From NCBI RefSeq assembly GCF_001428745.1, contig NZ_LMIO01000001.1:396818-460817 (forward strand): a DNA stretch of 64,000 nt. Direction: 5' to 3'. Every line of letters starts with the position of its first letter. The first letter of the stretch is position 1. Below the pieces are notes generated by a model, which searched no databases, was not told the DNA's origin, and saw only the letters and a program-made list of their open reading frames with translations. A program made the position numbers and the translations under genes. Source of the stretch: Leifsonia sp. Root227 (GTDB lineage: Bacteria > Actinomycetota > Actinomycetes > Actinomycetales > Microbacteriaceae). Shown here in pieces: positions 9,332 to 18,339 of this stretch.

Positions 9332-10060
9332 CTAACGCGTCTCGTGGTGAATGGTGGACGCCGCGGGGGAGGCGTCCCGGTAGTACCCGCTGATGTGGTC
9401 GTGGACGAGGGCCTGCGATCCTGCCGGGTCGCCTGCGCCGATCGCGGTGAGGATTCCGCGGTGCTCCTGCCGCAGCCGGTCCGCCATCGCCGGCCAGTCC
9501 GGGATGCGTTCCGCTCCGCCGATCACGTAGCTCTCGATCGAGCTGCGCAGCCCGGCCATCATCGCCGCCACAACGGTGTTGCCTGAGGCTTCGGCCAGCG
9601 CCAGGTGGAAGCGGGCGTCGAGCGCCAGGAACTCCTGCGGGGTGAGGCTCCGCGCATCCATCGCGTCGAGGAGCTGGGCCGCCTCCGCGAGGTCGACGTC
9701 GTCCGGCCGCTCTGCGAGGTCGACGGCCACGGAGGTCTCCAGCAGCAGGCGGGTGCGCACCACGTCGGCGACAGGGAACCCGCTGGCCGCGACCTGCAGC
9801 CGCATGAGGGCCTGCATCCCGCCGACCGGCCTGGCGACGATGATCGCGCCGGAGCTCGGCCCGGACCCGGTCTGCGTGCGGACGAGGCCCATCGCTTCGA
9901 GGACGCGGATCGCCTCGCGAACACTGGAGCGGGCGACGCCGAGGTCGGCCGCGAGCGCCCGCTCAGGCGGGAGGTGGTCGCCGAGCCGCAAGTCACCGTC
10001 GACGAGGCGGCCCTCGATCGACGCGAGCACACCCTCCCAGGCGCGGGGTTCGGTCGGCAT
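9332..10060 (-). CDS. GntR/FadR-family repressor (LldR-like)
   Basis: This 242-residue regulator has an N-terminal winged helix ([29 protein letters not shown], here split around its conserved [11 protein letters not shown]) and an all-helical FCD ligand domain with the metal-binding Asp/His positions ([14 protein letters not shown]). The start is the ATG at 10060. It is the first gene of a two-gene operon with the lactate-oxidase gene, and a consensus GntR operator lies 17 bases upstream of its start. Control by lactate is inferred from the neighbour. Confidence 0.9.
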   Translation of the reverse strand: MPTEPRAWEGVLASIEGRLVDGDLRLGDHLPPERALAADLGVARSSVREAIRVLEAMGLVRTQTGSGPSSGAIIVARPVGGMQALMRLQVAASGFPVADVVRTRLLLETSVAVDLAERPDDVDLAEAAQLLDAMDARSLTPQEFLALDARFHLALAEASGNTVVAAMMAGLRSSIESYVIGGAERIPDWPAMADRLRQEHRGILTAIGAGDPAGSQALVHDHISGYYRDASPAASTIHHETR

Positions 10061-10076
10061 CTCACTCCCTCGTGTG

Positions 10077-10096
10077 TGGTCTGACCATGTGGTCAG
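10077..10096. promoter_or_regulatory. FadR-type GntR operator
   Basis: TGGTCTGACCA (10077-10087) fits the FadR-subfamily consensus TNGTNNNACNA. It overlaps a perfect 7-2-7 palindrome, CTGACCA-TG-TGGTCAG (10081-10096). The site sits directly in front of the gntR-lactate oxidase operon, so autoregulation is the simplest reading. Confidence 0.75.
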
Positions 10097-10220
10097 TCCA
10101 CAGTAACCGTCTGACGCCGCGCTGTCCAGGCTCCCCGGGCAGACGGATGGTCCCACGGTCTGACACCCGTGGGACCGCCGCGCGATCCGCCCGCGCCATC
10201 GCCGCCCATAGCGTCGAAGC

Positions 10221-11219
10221 ATGAGCAACAGCCCGACCGCATCCACGCCAGCAGCCGACAGCACGCCCCCACCCGGACGACGCATGAGGAAAGGGCTGAA
10301 AGTCACCCTGCTGTCCATCGCCGGCGTACTCGCCGTCGTGGTGGTCGGCCTGATCGGCACCACGACCGTCAATGCCATCGCCAGCGCCTCCGAGGCCGAC
10401 GACATCGAACGGTACGGCCGGCTGGTCGACGTCGACGGCAAGAAGATGAACGTGGCTGTGCAGGGCGCAGGCGACCAGACGGTCGTGCTCCTGCCCGGGT
10501 TCGGTACCGCATCCCCCGTGCTCGACTTCGCCCCGCTGGTCGACGAGCTGAAGTCGCACTACCGGGTGGTCGTGGTCGAGCCGTTCGGCTACGGCCTGAG
10601 CGACGAGACCGAGAAGCCGCGGACGAGCGCGAACATCGCCGGGGAGGTGCACGAGGCGCTGCAGCAGCTGTCGATCGACAGGTATGCGCTGATGGGCCAC
10701 TCGATCGCCGGCATCTACGGCCTGAAGTACGTGAACCTGTTCCGCGACGAGGTCACGGCGTTCGTCGGCATCGACAGCAGCGTTCCCACCCAGCCGGGAA
10801 TGGATGCGGAGTTCCCGATCGACGCACTCCGCACGGCGAAGTCGCTCGGACTGGTCAGGGTGCTCAGCGCTGCGGCGGGCGATCCGTACGCCGGTCTCCC
10901 GTTCAGCGACGAGCAGAAGAAGCAGATGGGCATCCTGTCGTTGCGCAACGGCTTCACGGCGACGTATGCCGACGAGATGGAGCACTTCGCCTCTAACTTC
11001 CGGGATGCGCAGAGGCTGTCCTTCCCGAAGGAACTGCCGCTCCTGCTGTTCGTCCAGGACGACAACACGGACGTGCCTGGCTGGCTGGCCCTGCACGAGG
11101 AGCAGGCCGCCGCCTCCGACCGGAGCGAGCTCGTGCGGCTGAAGGCCGGGCACTACCTGCACCACACGAAGTCTCCGGAGATCGCAGCGGCCGCCGAGGC
11201 GTTCCTGGCTGCGGGATAG
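10221..11219 (+). CDS. Membrane-anchored alpha/beta hydrolase
   Basis: This 332-residue protein has a basic N-terminus, one membrane segment (about residues 28-50), then an outward-facing alpha/beta hydrolase domain. The nucleophile elbow is GHSIAG, the oxyanion-region motif is LLPGFGTASP, and the likely catalytic His is in AGHYLHHTKSP. The substrate is unknown. It stands alone, with a good terminator hairpin 10 bases after its stop. Confidence 0.85.
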   Translation: MSNSPTASTPAADSTPPPGRRMRKGLKVTLLSIAGVLAVVVVGLIGTTTVNAIASASEADDIERYGRLVDVDGKKMNVAVQGAGDQTVVLLPGFGTASPVLDFAPLVDELKSHYRVVVVEPFGYGLSDETEKPRTSANIAGEVHEALQQLSIDRYALMGHSIAGIYGLKYVNLFRDEVTAFVGIDSSVPTQPGMDAEFPIDALRTAKSLGLVRVLSAAAGDPYAGLPFSDEQKKQMGILSLRNGFTATYADEMEHFASNFRDAQRLSFPKELPLLLFVQDDNTDVPGWLALHEEQAAASDRSELVRLKAGHYLHHTKSPEIAAAAEAFLAAG

Positions 11220-11228
11220 TGTCGTCCG

Positions 11229-11260
11229 TGGCAGGATGCTTGCGATAGGGCATCCTGCCG
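11229..11260 (+). terminator. Terminator of the alpha/beta hydrolase gene
   Basis: GGCAGGATGC (11230-11239) pairs perfectly with GCATCCTGCC (11250-11259), and a G-U pair extends the stem at the base. The loop is 10 bases. It begins 10 bases after the stop codon. A 15-base tandem repeat (CCACGCATCCGAT at 11261-11273 and 11276-11288) follows directly. Confidence 0.7.
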
Positions 11261-11305
11261 CCACGCATCCGATTGCCACGCATCCGATCGCTACAGGAGG
11301 TCGAC

Positions 11306-12253
11306 GTGACCGACCGCAACCACCGCGTCGCCGTGCTCGTGCTCGACGGCGCTAAGCCGCTCGACGTCGGCATCCCTGCGCAAGTGTTCTCGCACCGCCC
11401 GAGCATGCCGTACGAGGTGCGGGTCTGCGGTGCGGCGCCCGGGCTCGTCACCGGAGGCGACGGCCTGTCGTACCACGTCGCCGGGGGGCTCCGCGCCCTC
11501 GAAGACGCGGACACCGTGTTCGTTCCCGGCTACCGGGAGCCGGCGACCACCGAACCCCCGGATGCGGTGGTCGCCGCCCTGCGCGCAGCCCACCAGCGCG
11601 GCGCACGGCTCGCCGCCATCTCCACCGGGGCGTTCGCGCTCGCCGCGGCCGGGCTCCTCGACGGGAAGAGGGCGACGACGCACTGGCACTACACCAGGGC
11701 GCTCGCGCGGCGTCATCCCCTGGTGCGGGTGGATGAGAACGTGCTGTTCGTCGACGAGGGAGACGTGCTGACCTCGGCCGGGGCCGCATCCGGGATCGAC
11801 CTGTGCCTGCACCTGGTGCGCCGTGATCACGGCGTCGCACTCTCCAATCGCGTCGCCAGGCGGCTGGTCGCTGCGCCGTACCGCAGCGGAGGGCAGGCGC
11901 AGTATGTTCCGCGCAGCGTGCCGGAGCCGCTTGGCGACCTGTTCGCCGGGACGCGCGCGTGGGCGCTGGAACACCTCGCCGAACCGCTCACGCTGGAGCA
12001 GCTGGCGCGCAACGCCAACGTCTCGGCGCGGACGTTCTCTCGGCGCTTCGTGGAGGACACGGGGTACACGCCGATGCAGTGGGTGCTGCGCGCCAGGGTC
12101 GACCTGGCGCGCGAGCTGCTGGAACGCAGCGACCTCGGCGTCGAGCAGATCGCCGCGCGTGTCGGGCTGGGCAGCGGAGCGAACCTGCGGCTGCACTTCC
12201 AGCGCATCCTTGGCACGTCGCCGACCGAGTACCGGCACACGTTCTCGGCCTGA
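11306..12253 (+). CDS. GlxA-type AraC transcriptional regulator (DJ-1/PfpI + AraC HTH)
   Basis: This 315-residue regulator has an N-terminal DJ-1/PfpI amidotransferase-like domain (about 5-170) and a C-terminal AraC double helix-turn-helix (about 210-312; LEQLARNANVSARTFSRRF and IAARVGLGSGANLRLHF). The start is the GTG at 11306, with AGGAGG 5 bases upstream. The nucleophile-elbow position reads AISTGAF, without a cysteine, so the domain is probably a sensor, not an enzyme. The direct repeat GATCCTTGCG (12291-12300 and 12324-12333) between it and gap could be its target. Confidence 0.9.
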   Translation: MTDRNHRVAVLVLDGAKPLDVGIPAQVFSHRPSMPYEVRVCGAAPGLVTGGDGLSYHVAGGLRALEDADTVFVPGYREPATTEPPDAVVAALRAAHQRGARLAAISTGAFALAAAGLLDGKRATTHWHYTRALARRHPLVRVDENVLFVDEGDVLTSAGAASGIDLCLHLVRRDHGVALSNRVARRLVAAPYRSGGQAQYVPRSVPEPLGDLFAGTRAWALEHLAEPLTLEQLARNANVSARTFSRRFVEDTGYTPMQWVLRARVDLARELLERSDLGVEQIAARVGLGSGANLRLHFQRILGTSPTEYRHTFSA

Positions 12254-12290
12254 CGCGGGCCGGGCGGCTGCGCGGGGATGCGCGTGGCGC

Positions 12291-12333
12291 GATCCTTGCG
12301 ACCGGTGGCATTCAACGCGGCGAGATCCTTGCG
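12291..12333. repeat. Direct repeat GATCCTTGCG upstream of gap
   Basis: Two identical 10-mers start 33 bases apart, about three helical turns, in the 158-base gap between the AraC-type regulator and gap. The spacing on one DNA face fits a site for an AraC dimer or for looping. No binding evidence can be read from sequence. Confidence 0.4.
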
Positions 12334-12411
12334 CACCGTGTCCTCCACGCCACTGTTACTCGCCTCGTGGCGCTCGCAGCATGGGATGCGGAACGAAAGG
12401 AATCCCTCTCC

Positions 12412-13407
12412 ATGACCCGCATCGCCATCAACGGCTTCGGCCGCATCGGACGCAACACCCTCCGCGCTCTCCTCGAGCGGGGAAGCGACCTGGAGGTCGT
12501 CGCCGTCAACGACCTCACCGCACCGGAGACGCTCGCGCACCTGCTGAAGTACGACAGCACCCTCGGCCGTCTCGGCCGCACCGTCGAGGTGGACGGGACC
12601 GATCTCGTGGTCGACGGCCGCCGCATCCGGGTGCTGGCCGAGCGTGAGCCTGCCGACCTGCCGTGGGCGGAGCTCGGCGTGGACATCGTGCTCGAATCCA
12701 CGGGGCGCTTCACCTCGGCGGACGCCGCACGAGCGCACCTCCGCGCCGGTGCGAAGCGCGTGCTCGTCAGCGCGCCCTCCGACGGTGCCGACGTCACCCT
12801 GGCGTACGGGGTCAACACCGACGCGTACGACCCGGCGACCCATCTCATCGTCTCCAACGCCTCGTGCACCACCAACGCCCTCGCTCCGCTCGCCTCCGTG
12901 CTGGACGACCTGGCCGGAATCGAGCACGGCTTCATGACGACGGTGCACGCATACACGCAGGAGCAGAACCTGCAGGACGGCCCGCACCGCGACCTCCGCC
13001 GCGCCCGCGCCGCCGGCGTCAACATCGTGCCGACCACCACCGGCGCGGCCAAGGCGATCGGCCTGGTGCTTCCGAACCTCGACGGCAAACTCTCCGGCGA
13101 TTCCATCCGCGTGCCTGTGCCTGTCGGCTCGATCGTCGAGCTGAACACGACGGTGTCGCGCGAGGTCACCCTCGACGAGGTGCTCTCCGCATACCGGGAC
13201 GCGGCGGCCGGACCGCTGAACGGCGTTCTGCAGTACGCGGACGAGCCGCTGGTGTCCTCCGACATCACCGGCCAGCCGGCATCATCGATCTTCGACGCCG
13301 CCCTCACCAGGGTGAGCGGGAAGCACGTCAAGGTCGTCGCCTGGTACGACAACGAGTGGGGCTTCTCGAACCGCGTCGTCGACACGCTGGAGCTGCTCGC
13401 CTCCTGA
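12412..13407 (+). CDS. gap: Glyceraldehyde-3-phosphate dehydrogenase
   Basis: This 331-residue type I GAPDH converts glyceraldehyde-3-phosphate, phosphate and NAD(P)+ to 1,3-bisphosphoglycerate. The N-terminal dinucleotide fold is INGFGRIGR, the catalytic Cys is in SNASCTTNALAPL, and the catalytic-domain end is WYDNEWGFSNRV. The start is the ATG at 12412 after AACGAAAGGAA. It is not next to pgk or tpi, so it is probably a second, condition-specific copy, although the rest of the genome is not visible. It follows a GlxA-type regulator on the same strand. Confidence 0.96.
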   Translation: MTRIAINGFGRIGRNTLRALLERGSDLEVVAVNDLTAPETLAHLLKYDSTLGRLGRTVEVDGTDLVVDGRRIRVLAEREPADLPWAELGVDIVLESTGRFTSADAARAHLRAGAKRVLVSAPSDGADVTLAYGVNTDAYDPATHLIVSNASCTTNALAPLASVLDDLAGIEHGFMTTVHAYTQEQNLQDGPHRDLRRARAAGVNIVPTTTGAAKAIGLVLPNLDGKLSGDSIRVPVPVGSIVELNTTVSREVTLDEVLSAYRDAAAGPLNGVLQYADEPLVSSDITGQPASSIFDAALTRVSGKHVKVVAWYDNEWGFSNRVVDTLELLAS

Positions 13408-13500
13408 GGCAGCAGCAGCGCTTCCAGCCGCAGCGCGCCCGCAGTGGCACGCCCTGTCTACCGCCCGTGTTAGTCTCGGCAGGTTCGAGAACGGAGCGGT

Positions 13501-14106
13501 ATGGGGGACAGAGAGAGCGTCTCCGACTCTGTTCTGTGGCTGGAAGCGACCTCCGGAATGGAACGGTCGTTCGCCGCCCTGTTCGACCGGCATCGCGTGA
13601 GGATCTTCCGCAAGGCGTATGCGCAGGTGCGCTCCGTCGCCGACGCGGAGGACGTCGTGGCGCTCGTCTTCCTCGAGGCGTGGCGGAGCAGGCAGAAGGT
13701 CCGCATCGTCGACGGCTCGATCCTGCCGTGGCTGCTCACGGTCACCTCGTATGTGATCCTCAACCAGTCGCGCACCGCCCGTCGCTACACGCGTCTCCTC
13801 GCGGCGATGCCCGAGCCGGAGCGAGAGCCCGACCACGCGGAGGACGTGCTGGAGCGACTGGATCGCGACGCGCGCCTCGTCGCCGTCCGGGATGCGATGG
13901 CGCAGTTGAGCGCACACGAGCGGCAGATCATCGACCTGTGCATCATCGAAGAGCTGCCGATTGCAACCGTCGCGTCGGTGCTGGACATCCCCCTAGGAAC
14001 GGTGAAGTCGAAACTGCACCGTGCAAAAGAGAAGATGCGCAAGCGGATGCCAGACGCCGACGCCGCCGTAGACCTCGCCGGCCGGCTGGACGGAGTGCAA
14101 TCGTGA
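13501..14106 (+). CDS. ECF RNA polymerase sigma factor
   Basis: This 201-residue protein has a sigma-2 region (about 18-85; FDRHRVRIFRKAYAQ and EDVVALVFLEAWR) and a sigma-4 region (about 120-175; LSAHERQIIDLCIIEELP and VASVLDIPLGTVKSKLHRAK). It lacks regions 1 and 3, as ECF factors do. An acidic linker joins the two regions. The downstream gene starts inside its stop codon (GTGA overlap), so the two proteins are made in a coupled way. No classical zinc anti-sigma is adjacent. Confidence 0.92.
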   Translation: MGDRESVSDSVLWLEATSGMERSFAALFDRHRVRIFRKAYAQVRSVADAEDVVALVFLEAWRSRQKVRIVDGSILPWLLTVTSYVILNQSRTARRYTRLLAAMPEPEREPDHAEDVLERLDRDARLVAVRDAMAQLSAHERQIIDLCIIEELPIATVASVLDIPLGTVKSKLHRAKEKMRKRMPDADAAVDLAGRLDGVQS

Positions 14107-14630
14107 CCCCCTTGTACGACGCGGACGACTTCCCCGCCATGACCGAGCGGCGCACCGATGCCATCCGGGATGCGCTCCTCACCCAGCTCAGGACCGAGAA
14201 GGAGCGGAAGCGCCGCACGCTCCGCCGTCGATTGGCGATCTGGGGCGGCATCGGCTGTCTCGTGGTCGGCGGCGCTGCTGTCGCCGGCACTGCCGTCGTG
14301 TCGTCGCGGCAGGTCACCAACCACGACAGCGTGTACTGCTTCGCCTCCGCCGAGCGCGGTGTGAACGGCGAGTACGACATGTCGGGCGCGACGATGTACA
14401 ACCCGGACGGCGGAGGTGGCCGGGTCGAGAACGCCCTCGAACTGTGCACCACGATGTGGCGCCAGGGTGTTTTCAACCCGGACCACGACCCGCTCGCCGC
14501 CACAGCGGGAACCGGCACCGTGCCCGACCACCTGCAGGTGTGCGTGATGGACGACGGCGCGGCGGCGGTGGTGCCCGGACGGCCCGGCGTCTGCCAGGCC
14601 GTCGGGCTCTCCCCGGAGAAGACCGGCTGA
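14103..14630 (+). CDS. Single-pass membrane protein coupled to the ECF sigma factor
   Basis: This 175-residue protein starts at a GTG that overlaps the sigma-factor stop. An N-terminal basic cytoplasmic part of about 48 residues (DALLTQLRTEKERKRRTLRRR) is followed by one membrane segment (IWGGIGCLVVGGAAVAGTAVV). The remaining 105 residues, outside, contain four cysteines. The coupling to a sigma factor and the cytoplasmic arm plus sensor layout suggest an anti-sigma role. However, no HxxxCxxC motif is present, so this is inference. Confidence 0.75.
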   Translation: MTPLYDADDFPAMTERRTDAIRDALLTQLRTEKERKRRTLRRRLAIWGGIGCLVVGGAAVAGTAVVSSRQVTNHDSVYCFASAERGVNGEYDMSGATMYNPDGGGGRVENALELCTTMWRQGVFNPDHDPLAATAGTGTVPDHLQVCVMDDGAAAVVPGRPGVCQAVGLSPEKTG

Positions 14631-14883
14631 GCGCTCTGCCCCGTCTGCACGGCTGAGGGGTGTGCGCGGCTGAGGAGTCGGCGGCTGGGCGCCGGTGGGA
14701 GCGATTGCGTCGGGAATCGGGAACCCGATCGCCCGGTCCGGACATTCCCCTGTAGTGACCAGCCTCAGGTGGTCCGCATCACGAACCTCGTAGCCCGAAT
14801 CGACAGGGGGTCGACCGGTTACGAACGACGTGCACGGGAAGTTCCAGGGGGGAACGCTTCGCTTCGGCCATGTGCACGGCGAA

Positions 14884-14921
14884 GGCCGCACCCCGCGTCC
14901 GACACGACGCGGGGTGTGGCC
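14884..14921 (+). terminator. Strong intrinsic terminator of an unidentified plus-strand transcript
   Basis: A 16-bp stem (14884-14899 with 14906-14921, one G-U pair, loop CGACAC) is followed by TTTCTTCTT. The T-rich tract lies on the plus strand, so it ends rightward transcripts. The nearest plus-strand gene stops 250 bases earlier. A short leader or small RNA between 14,640 and 14,884 is possible but unproven. Confidence 0.75.
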
Positions 14922-14954
14922 TTTCTTCTTGGTGGTTTCGCTGTCGGTCCCTGG

Positions 14955-15770
14955 TCACTCCGCGCCGCCGAGTGCCGCAACCTCGAGCACTGCCGCCGCG
15001 ACCGCTGCGTGGTCTTTCCGCAGGATCGCGCCGTGGTTGCTCGGCACCTTCGCGCTGATCGCGATGTGGGGGTTGCGGGCGACCACCTCGTCGAGACCGG
15101 CGCGGATGACCTCCTGCTCGTCGCCGCGGCTGCCGAGCGACGTGCCGGAGGCTACGACGTGCCTGGTCGGCACCACGATGCCGTCCAGCACAGGGCCGAG
15201 CTCGCTCGTGCTGCCGAGCCTGCCGAGCTCGATGTTGCTCTCCGCCTGCTGTGCTGCGCTCATCCGGGGCGTGAGCCCGGTCGGGCGCAGCAGCGGCGTG
15301 AACCAGCCCATCCGGCGGAACAGGGTGCGGATGCGCTCCTCCATCGCGTCGTCCAGCCAGTCGTACGGCTGGGCGCCGTCGACCAGGACGGCCCCGATCG
15401 TGCGGGAAGGGTTGCGGTTGGCCCAGTGCGCGGCGACATACGCGCCGTACGACCAGCCCACCACGAGCGCCCGGTCGACGCCGCGCGCCGCGAGCACCGC
15501 ATCCACATCCCGTACGGCGGCCTCGAAGGAGTAGTCGGCGGAGGTGCCGGACTTCCTGCCGCGCGCACGCTCGTCGTAGGTGATGTGCCGCCAGGACGGC
15601 CCGAGGTCGGCGATCACCCTGCGCCAGTAACCCTGGGTGGCGAACTGCCCGTTGAGGTAGACGATGGGAGTGCCGGAGCCGCCGGTGTCGGTGACCGCGA
15701 GGGCGGTGTCATCGACCGGCACCATGCCGGTCCACGGTGCGCTGGTCGAGGTGGCGCTGCTGTTCGTCAT
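14955..15770 (-). CDS. Alpha/beta hydrolase
   Basis: This 271-residue cytoplasmic alpha/beta hydrolase has the nucleophile elbow GWSYGAY, an oxyanion-side YLNGQFATQGYW and a probable catalytic His in SNHGAIL. The start is the ATG at 15770, with GGAGAAG 4 bases upstream. It lies 67 bases downstream of the DUF4097 gene on the same strand and is probably co-transcribed with it under the divergent GbsR-type regulator. Substrate unknown. Confidence 0.88.
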   Translation of the reverse strand: MTNSSATSTSAPWTGMVPVDDTALAVTDTGGSGTPIVYLNGQFATQGYWRRVIADLGPSWRHITYDERARGRKSGTSADYSFEAAVRDVDAVLAARGVDRALVVGWSYGAYVAAHWANRNPSRTIGAVLVDGAQPYDWLDDAMEERIRTLFRRMGWFTPLLRPTGLTPRMSAAQQAESNIELGRLGSTSELGPVLDGIVVPTRHVVASGTSLGSRGDEQEVIRAGLDEVVARNPHIAISAKVPSNHGAILRKDHAAVAAAVLEVAALGGAE

Positions 15771-15837
15771 GATCTTCTCCTGGTTCTGCTGGATCGTGGT
15801 GGGTTCTGGTGGGTTCTCGTGGGGGCAGCCGGTGCGG

Positions 15838-16500
15838 TCAGACGGTGTGTGCGTCGATGTCGCCGGATGCGGTGGTCGCGTGGATCTGCAGCACGGGTGC
15901 GCCGCCGCTGTTCGCGATCGTGTTGCTGATGCGGCCGAGCGGCGTCCCGGCGTCGAGTCCGGCTGTGATGCCGGATGGGACGCCGACCGACACGTCGCCG
16001 AGCTGCGTGCTGACGACCACGTCGCCACGGAGGGCCTCCGTGATCCGCACGTCGCCGCGAGCGGTGGTGATCTCGCCGGAACCGGTGAGCCGGCCGATGA
16101 CGACGTCGCCGTCGATGGCGCTGATGCGAACGGTCGCCGCCTCGTCGAGCTTGATCGGCCCGAACGATCCGTCGACGGCCACGTCGCCGAGGCTGCCTGC
16201 CCCGCGCAGTTCCGCGCTGCCGTTCGCACGGATGCTCGACCCTGCCGGAAGCTGCACCGTCACCTCGACGGAGCCGCTCGGCCCGAAGGCCGCGTTCTTC
16301 TCCGGCGTCGCGATGCGAAGGACGCCGTCGGCGAATCCGACCGTCGTGCGTTCGGCTGCCTTGATGTCGCGCGCCTTGGAAGCGTCGAGGGGGTGGATCT
16401 CGACGCGGGTGTCCGTGCGTTCGGCTGCGATGAACCGAAGGTGACCGGCCGGAACGTCGATGACGGTGGTGACGGGGTTCGGGGTGTCGAAGGTCTGCAT
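15838..16500 (-). CDS. DUF4097 beta-strand repeat protein
   Basis: This 220-residue protein is made almost entirely of short beta strands with repeated G-D/G-x-(V/I) turns (GDVAVDGSFGPIKL, GDVVIGRLTGSGEI, GDVRITEALRGDVVV), typical of DUF4097 right-handed beta-helix-like proteins. There is no signal peptide or membrane segment. The ATG at 16500, with AGGAG 9 bases upstream, is preferred over a TTG at 16509 that abuts the ribosome site. It is divergent from a GbsR/MarR-like regulator, a common pairing in actinobacteria. Function unknown. Confidence 0.85.
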   Translation of the reverse strand: MQTFDTPNPVTTVIDVPAGHLRFIAAERTDTRVEIHPLDASKARDIKAAERTTVGFADGVLRIATPEKNAAFGPSGSVEVTVQLPAGSSIRANGSAELRGAGSLGDVAVDGSFGPIKLDEAATVRISAIDGDVVIGRLTGSGEITTARGDVRITEALRGDVVVSTQLGDVSVGVPSGITAGLDAGTPLGRISNTIANSGGAPVLQIHATTASGDIDAHTV

Positions 16501-16557
16501 TGTGCTCAACTCCTGTGGTCGATGGGGCGATGGATGTTTCTGATAGTGGAAACGCTA

Positions 16558-16684
16558 CGTTGCGTTCACATATAAAGCAACGACACAGTTGCGTTGTATA
16601 AGTAAAAAAGCTGGTCAAGCTGAACTAATCGTTGCACTGATTCAGAAACTAACGCAATCGCGAGGACTAAATGCGTTGCACTGA
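16558..16684. promoter_or_regulatory. Repeated CGTTGC motifs in the DUF4097/GbsR divergent region
   Basis: CGTTGC (16558-16563) and GCAACG (16577-16582) form an inverted pair. GTTGCG follows at 16588-16593. The 11-mer CGTTGCACTGA occurs at both 16630-16640 and 16674-16684. The region is AT-rich compared with its flanks. These are likely operator half-sites for the adjacent GbsR/MarR-type regulator. Confidence 0.6.
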
Positions 16685-16750
16685 CATGGCGCTGAACGCT
16701 ACGCTCGTGCCGTTCACGACTCGTTCCATCCATCACGCGGAGGCCACCAG

Positions 16751-17482
16751 ATGCCCGCAGGCAGGCTCACCAGGCAGGAGCGCCATCAGATCGCGCTCGG
16801 ACTCGCCGACGACCTCGCGTACGCGGAGATCGCCCGCCGCCTCGACCGCCCGACGTCGACGGTCACCCGCGAGGTCATGCGCAACGGCGGCCCGGCCGGA
16901 TACCGCGCCGATCTGGCTCAGAGGGCGACGGAGCAGCGCGCCCACCAGCGCCGCGCGACCGCCCCAGGTGCGCCCCGCGCCCAGCGCGCGGACGGGCGCG
17001 ACTCACCGGCCGTGCGCGAATACGAGGAGACGTTCACCACCCTCTTCATGCAGTCCGGCCTTCCGCGCGTGGCGGCGGGCATCCTCACCAGCCTCTACAC
17101 GACGGACGCCGGAAGTCTCACCGCGGCCGAGCTGGTCAGGCGGCTCGAGGTGAGCCCGGCATCCATCTCGAAGGCCATCGCGCTGCTGGAGGGCCAGGGC
17201 TTGGTCATCCGGGAGCGCGGCGACGGTCGCAGGGAGCGGTACATCGCCGACGCGGACGTCTGGTACCAGTCGATGATCGCCGCAGCAAGGTCCAACGCGC
17301 AGATCGCTGCGACGGCTCGCGACGGCGTGCGCCTCCTCGGCCAGGACAGCCCAGCGGGAGCCCGCCTCGAGAACATGGCCCGCTTCATGGACTTCGTCGG
17401 CGAGAGCATCGCCCGCGCCGCCGAGCAGGCGCGCGGGCTGCTGGGCAGCGGCGGAGAGGGGGACGCGCCGCGGGAGCGGTGA
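16751..17482 (+). CDS. GbsR/MarR-family regulator with an extra N-terminal HTH
   Basis: This 243-residue regulator has two DNA-binding parts. An N-terminal IS30-like HTH (about 5-60) reads LTRQERHQIALGLADD and IARRLDRPTSTVTREV. A MarR/GbsR winged helix (about 115-165) includes RLEVSPASISKAIALLEGQGLV. A helical dimer tail follows. The start ATG has GGAGG 7 bases upstream. It is divergent from the DUF4097/hydrolase pair and probably controls it through the CGTTGC repeats. Confidence 0.87.
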   Translation: MPAGRLTRQERHQIALGLADDLAYAEIARRLDRPTSTVTREVMRNGGPAGYRADLAQRATEQRAHQRRATAPGAPRAQRADGRDSPAVREYEETFTTLFMQSGLPRVAAGILTSLYTTDAGSLTAAELVRRLEVSPASISKAIALLEGQGLVIRERGDGRRERYIADADVWYQSMIAAARSNAQIAATARDGVRLLGQDSPAGARLENMARFMDFVGESIARAAEQARGLLGSGGEGDAPRER

Positions 17483-17541
17483 CGGTCGACCGCCGCTTCG
17501 CCGCTGCCCGCAGGCCGCTCGCAGGCCGCTTGTCGGTCAGG

Positions 17542-18339
17542 TCAGGCGGCGAAGAGCTGCCGGAACCGTTCGATGTCGGATGCGGTCAGCCCGAGACCGT
17601 CCTGCGCGTACCGCTCGATCGTGCCGAACTGTTCGTTCAGCTGGGCGAAGGCCGCGTGCAGGTAGTTCTCCCTGACCCCGAGCACGGGCAGCAGCACGTC
17701 ACGGCCGACACCGGCCGCCTCTGCCCTCTGGAGCACCGGTTCGAGCGCTGGCAACAGGTCGGTGTTGGTCTGCAGGTAGTCCTCGTAGACGGTCGTCTCG
17801 TCCACGCCGAGCAGGGTGAGGATGGACGCCGCCGCCCACCCGGTTCGATCTTTGCCGGTGGTGCAGTGGAAGAGCGCCGCGCCCTCACGGTTCTCGTCGA
17901 GGATCCCGAGGTACAGCTCGCGATACGACGCGAGCGCTGAGGGCAGCCGGACGATGTCGCGGTACGTCTCCTCGAACAACCGCTCCGCCTTGCCGTCGCC
18001 GAGCGTCGCGGCGAACCCCTGCGGGTCTGCTGAGAGGTCGCCAAGGCGGGCCGCGACGCTGAGCGAGCTGTCGGCCAGCACATCCAACTCGATGCTGCGC
18101 GTCCCCTCCGGCAGCCGGTCGGGAGAGGCGGCGACCTCGTCGGCGGTGCGCAGGTCGTACACCGTCTCGATGCCCAGCCCGGCGAACTGCGTGCGGTCGG
18201 CATCGCTCAGCGTGGCGAGGGTCGCGGAGCGGTAGACGAGACCGCGCCTGACCTGCCCGTTCCCCGCAGGAAGCCCACCGAGGTCGCGCAGGTTCGGAGC
18301 GGTCGGGATCGAGACCTTCCTGCCGTACTGGTCGCTCAT
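17542..18339 (-). CDS. Tyrosine-protein phosphatase (PtpB-like)
   Basis: This 265-residue protein has the P-loop HCTTGKDRTG, the HCx5R active site of protein tyrosine phosphatases. Its N-terminal NLRDLGG and RSATL motifs are those of the Y_phosphatase3 / MptpB-like family. It removes phosphate from phosphotyrosine and, in some members, phosphoinositides. This is the last ordinary core gene before the island; its upstream region (18,340-18,596) contains the island's left boundary. Its own promoter may have been changed by the insertion. Confidence 0.92.
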   Translation of the reverse strand: MSDQYGRKVSIPTAPNLRDLGGLPAGNGQVRRGLVYRSATLATLSDADRTQFAGLGIETVYDLRTADEVAASPDRLPEGTRSIELDVLADSSLSVAARLGDLSADPQGFAATLGDGKAERLFEETYRDIVRLPSALASYRELYLGILDENREGAALFHCTTGKDRTGWAAASILTLLGVDETTVYEDYLQTNTDLLPALEPVLQRAEAAGVGRDVLLPVLGVRENYLHAAFAQLNEQFGTIERYAQDGLGLTASDIERFRQLFAA

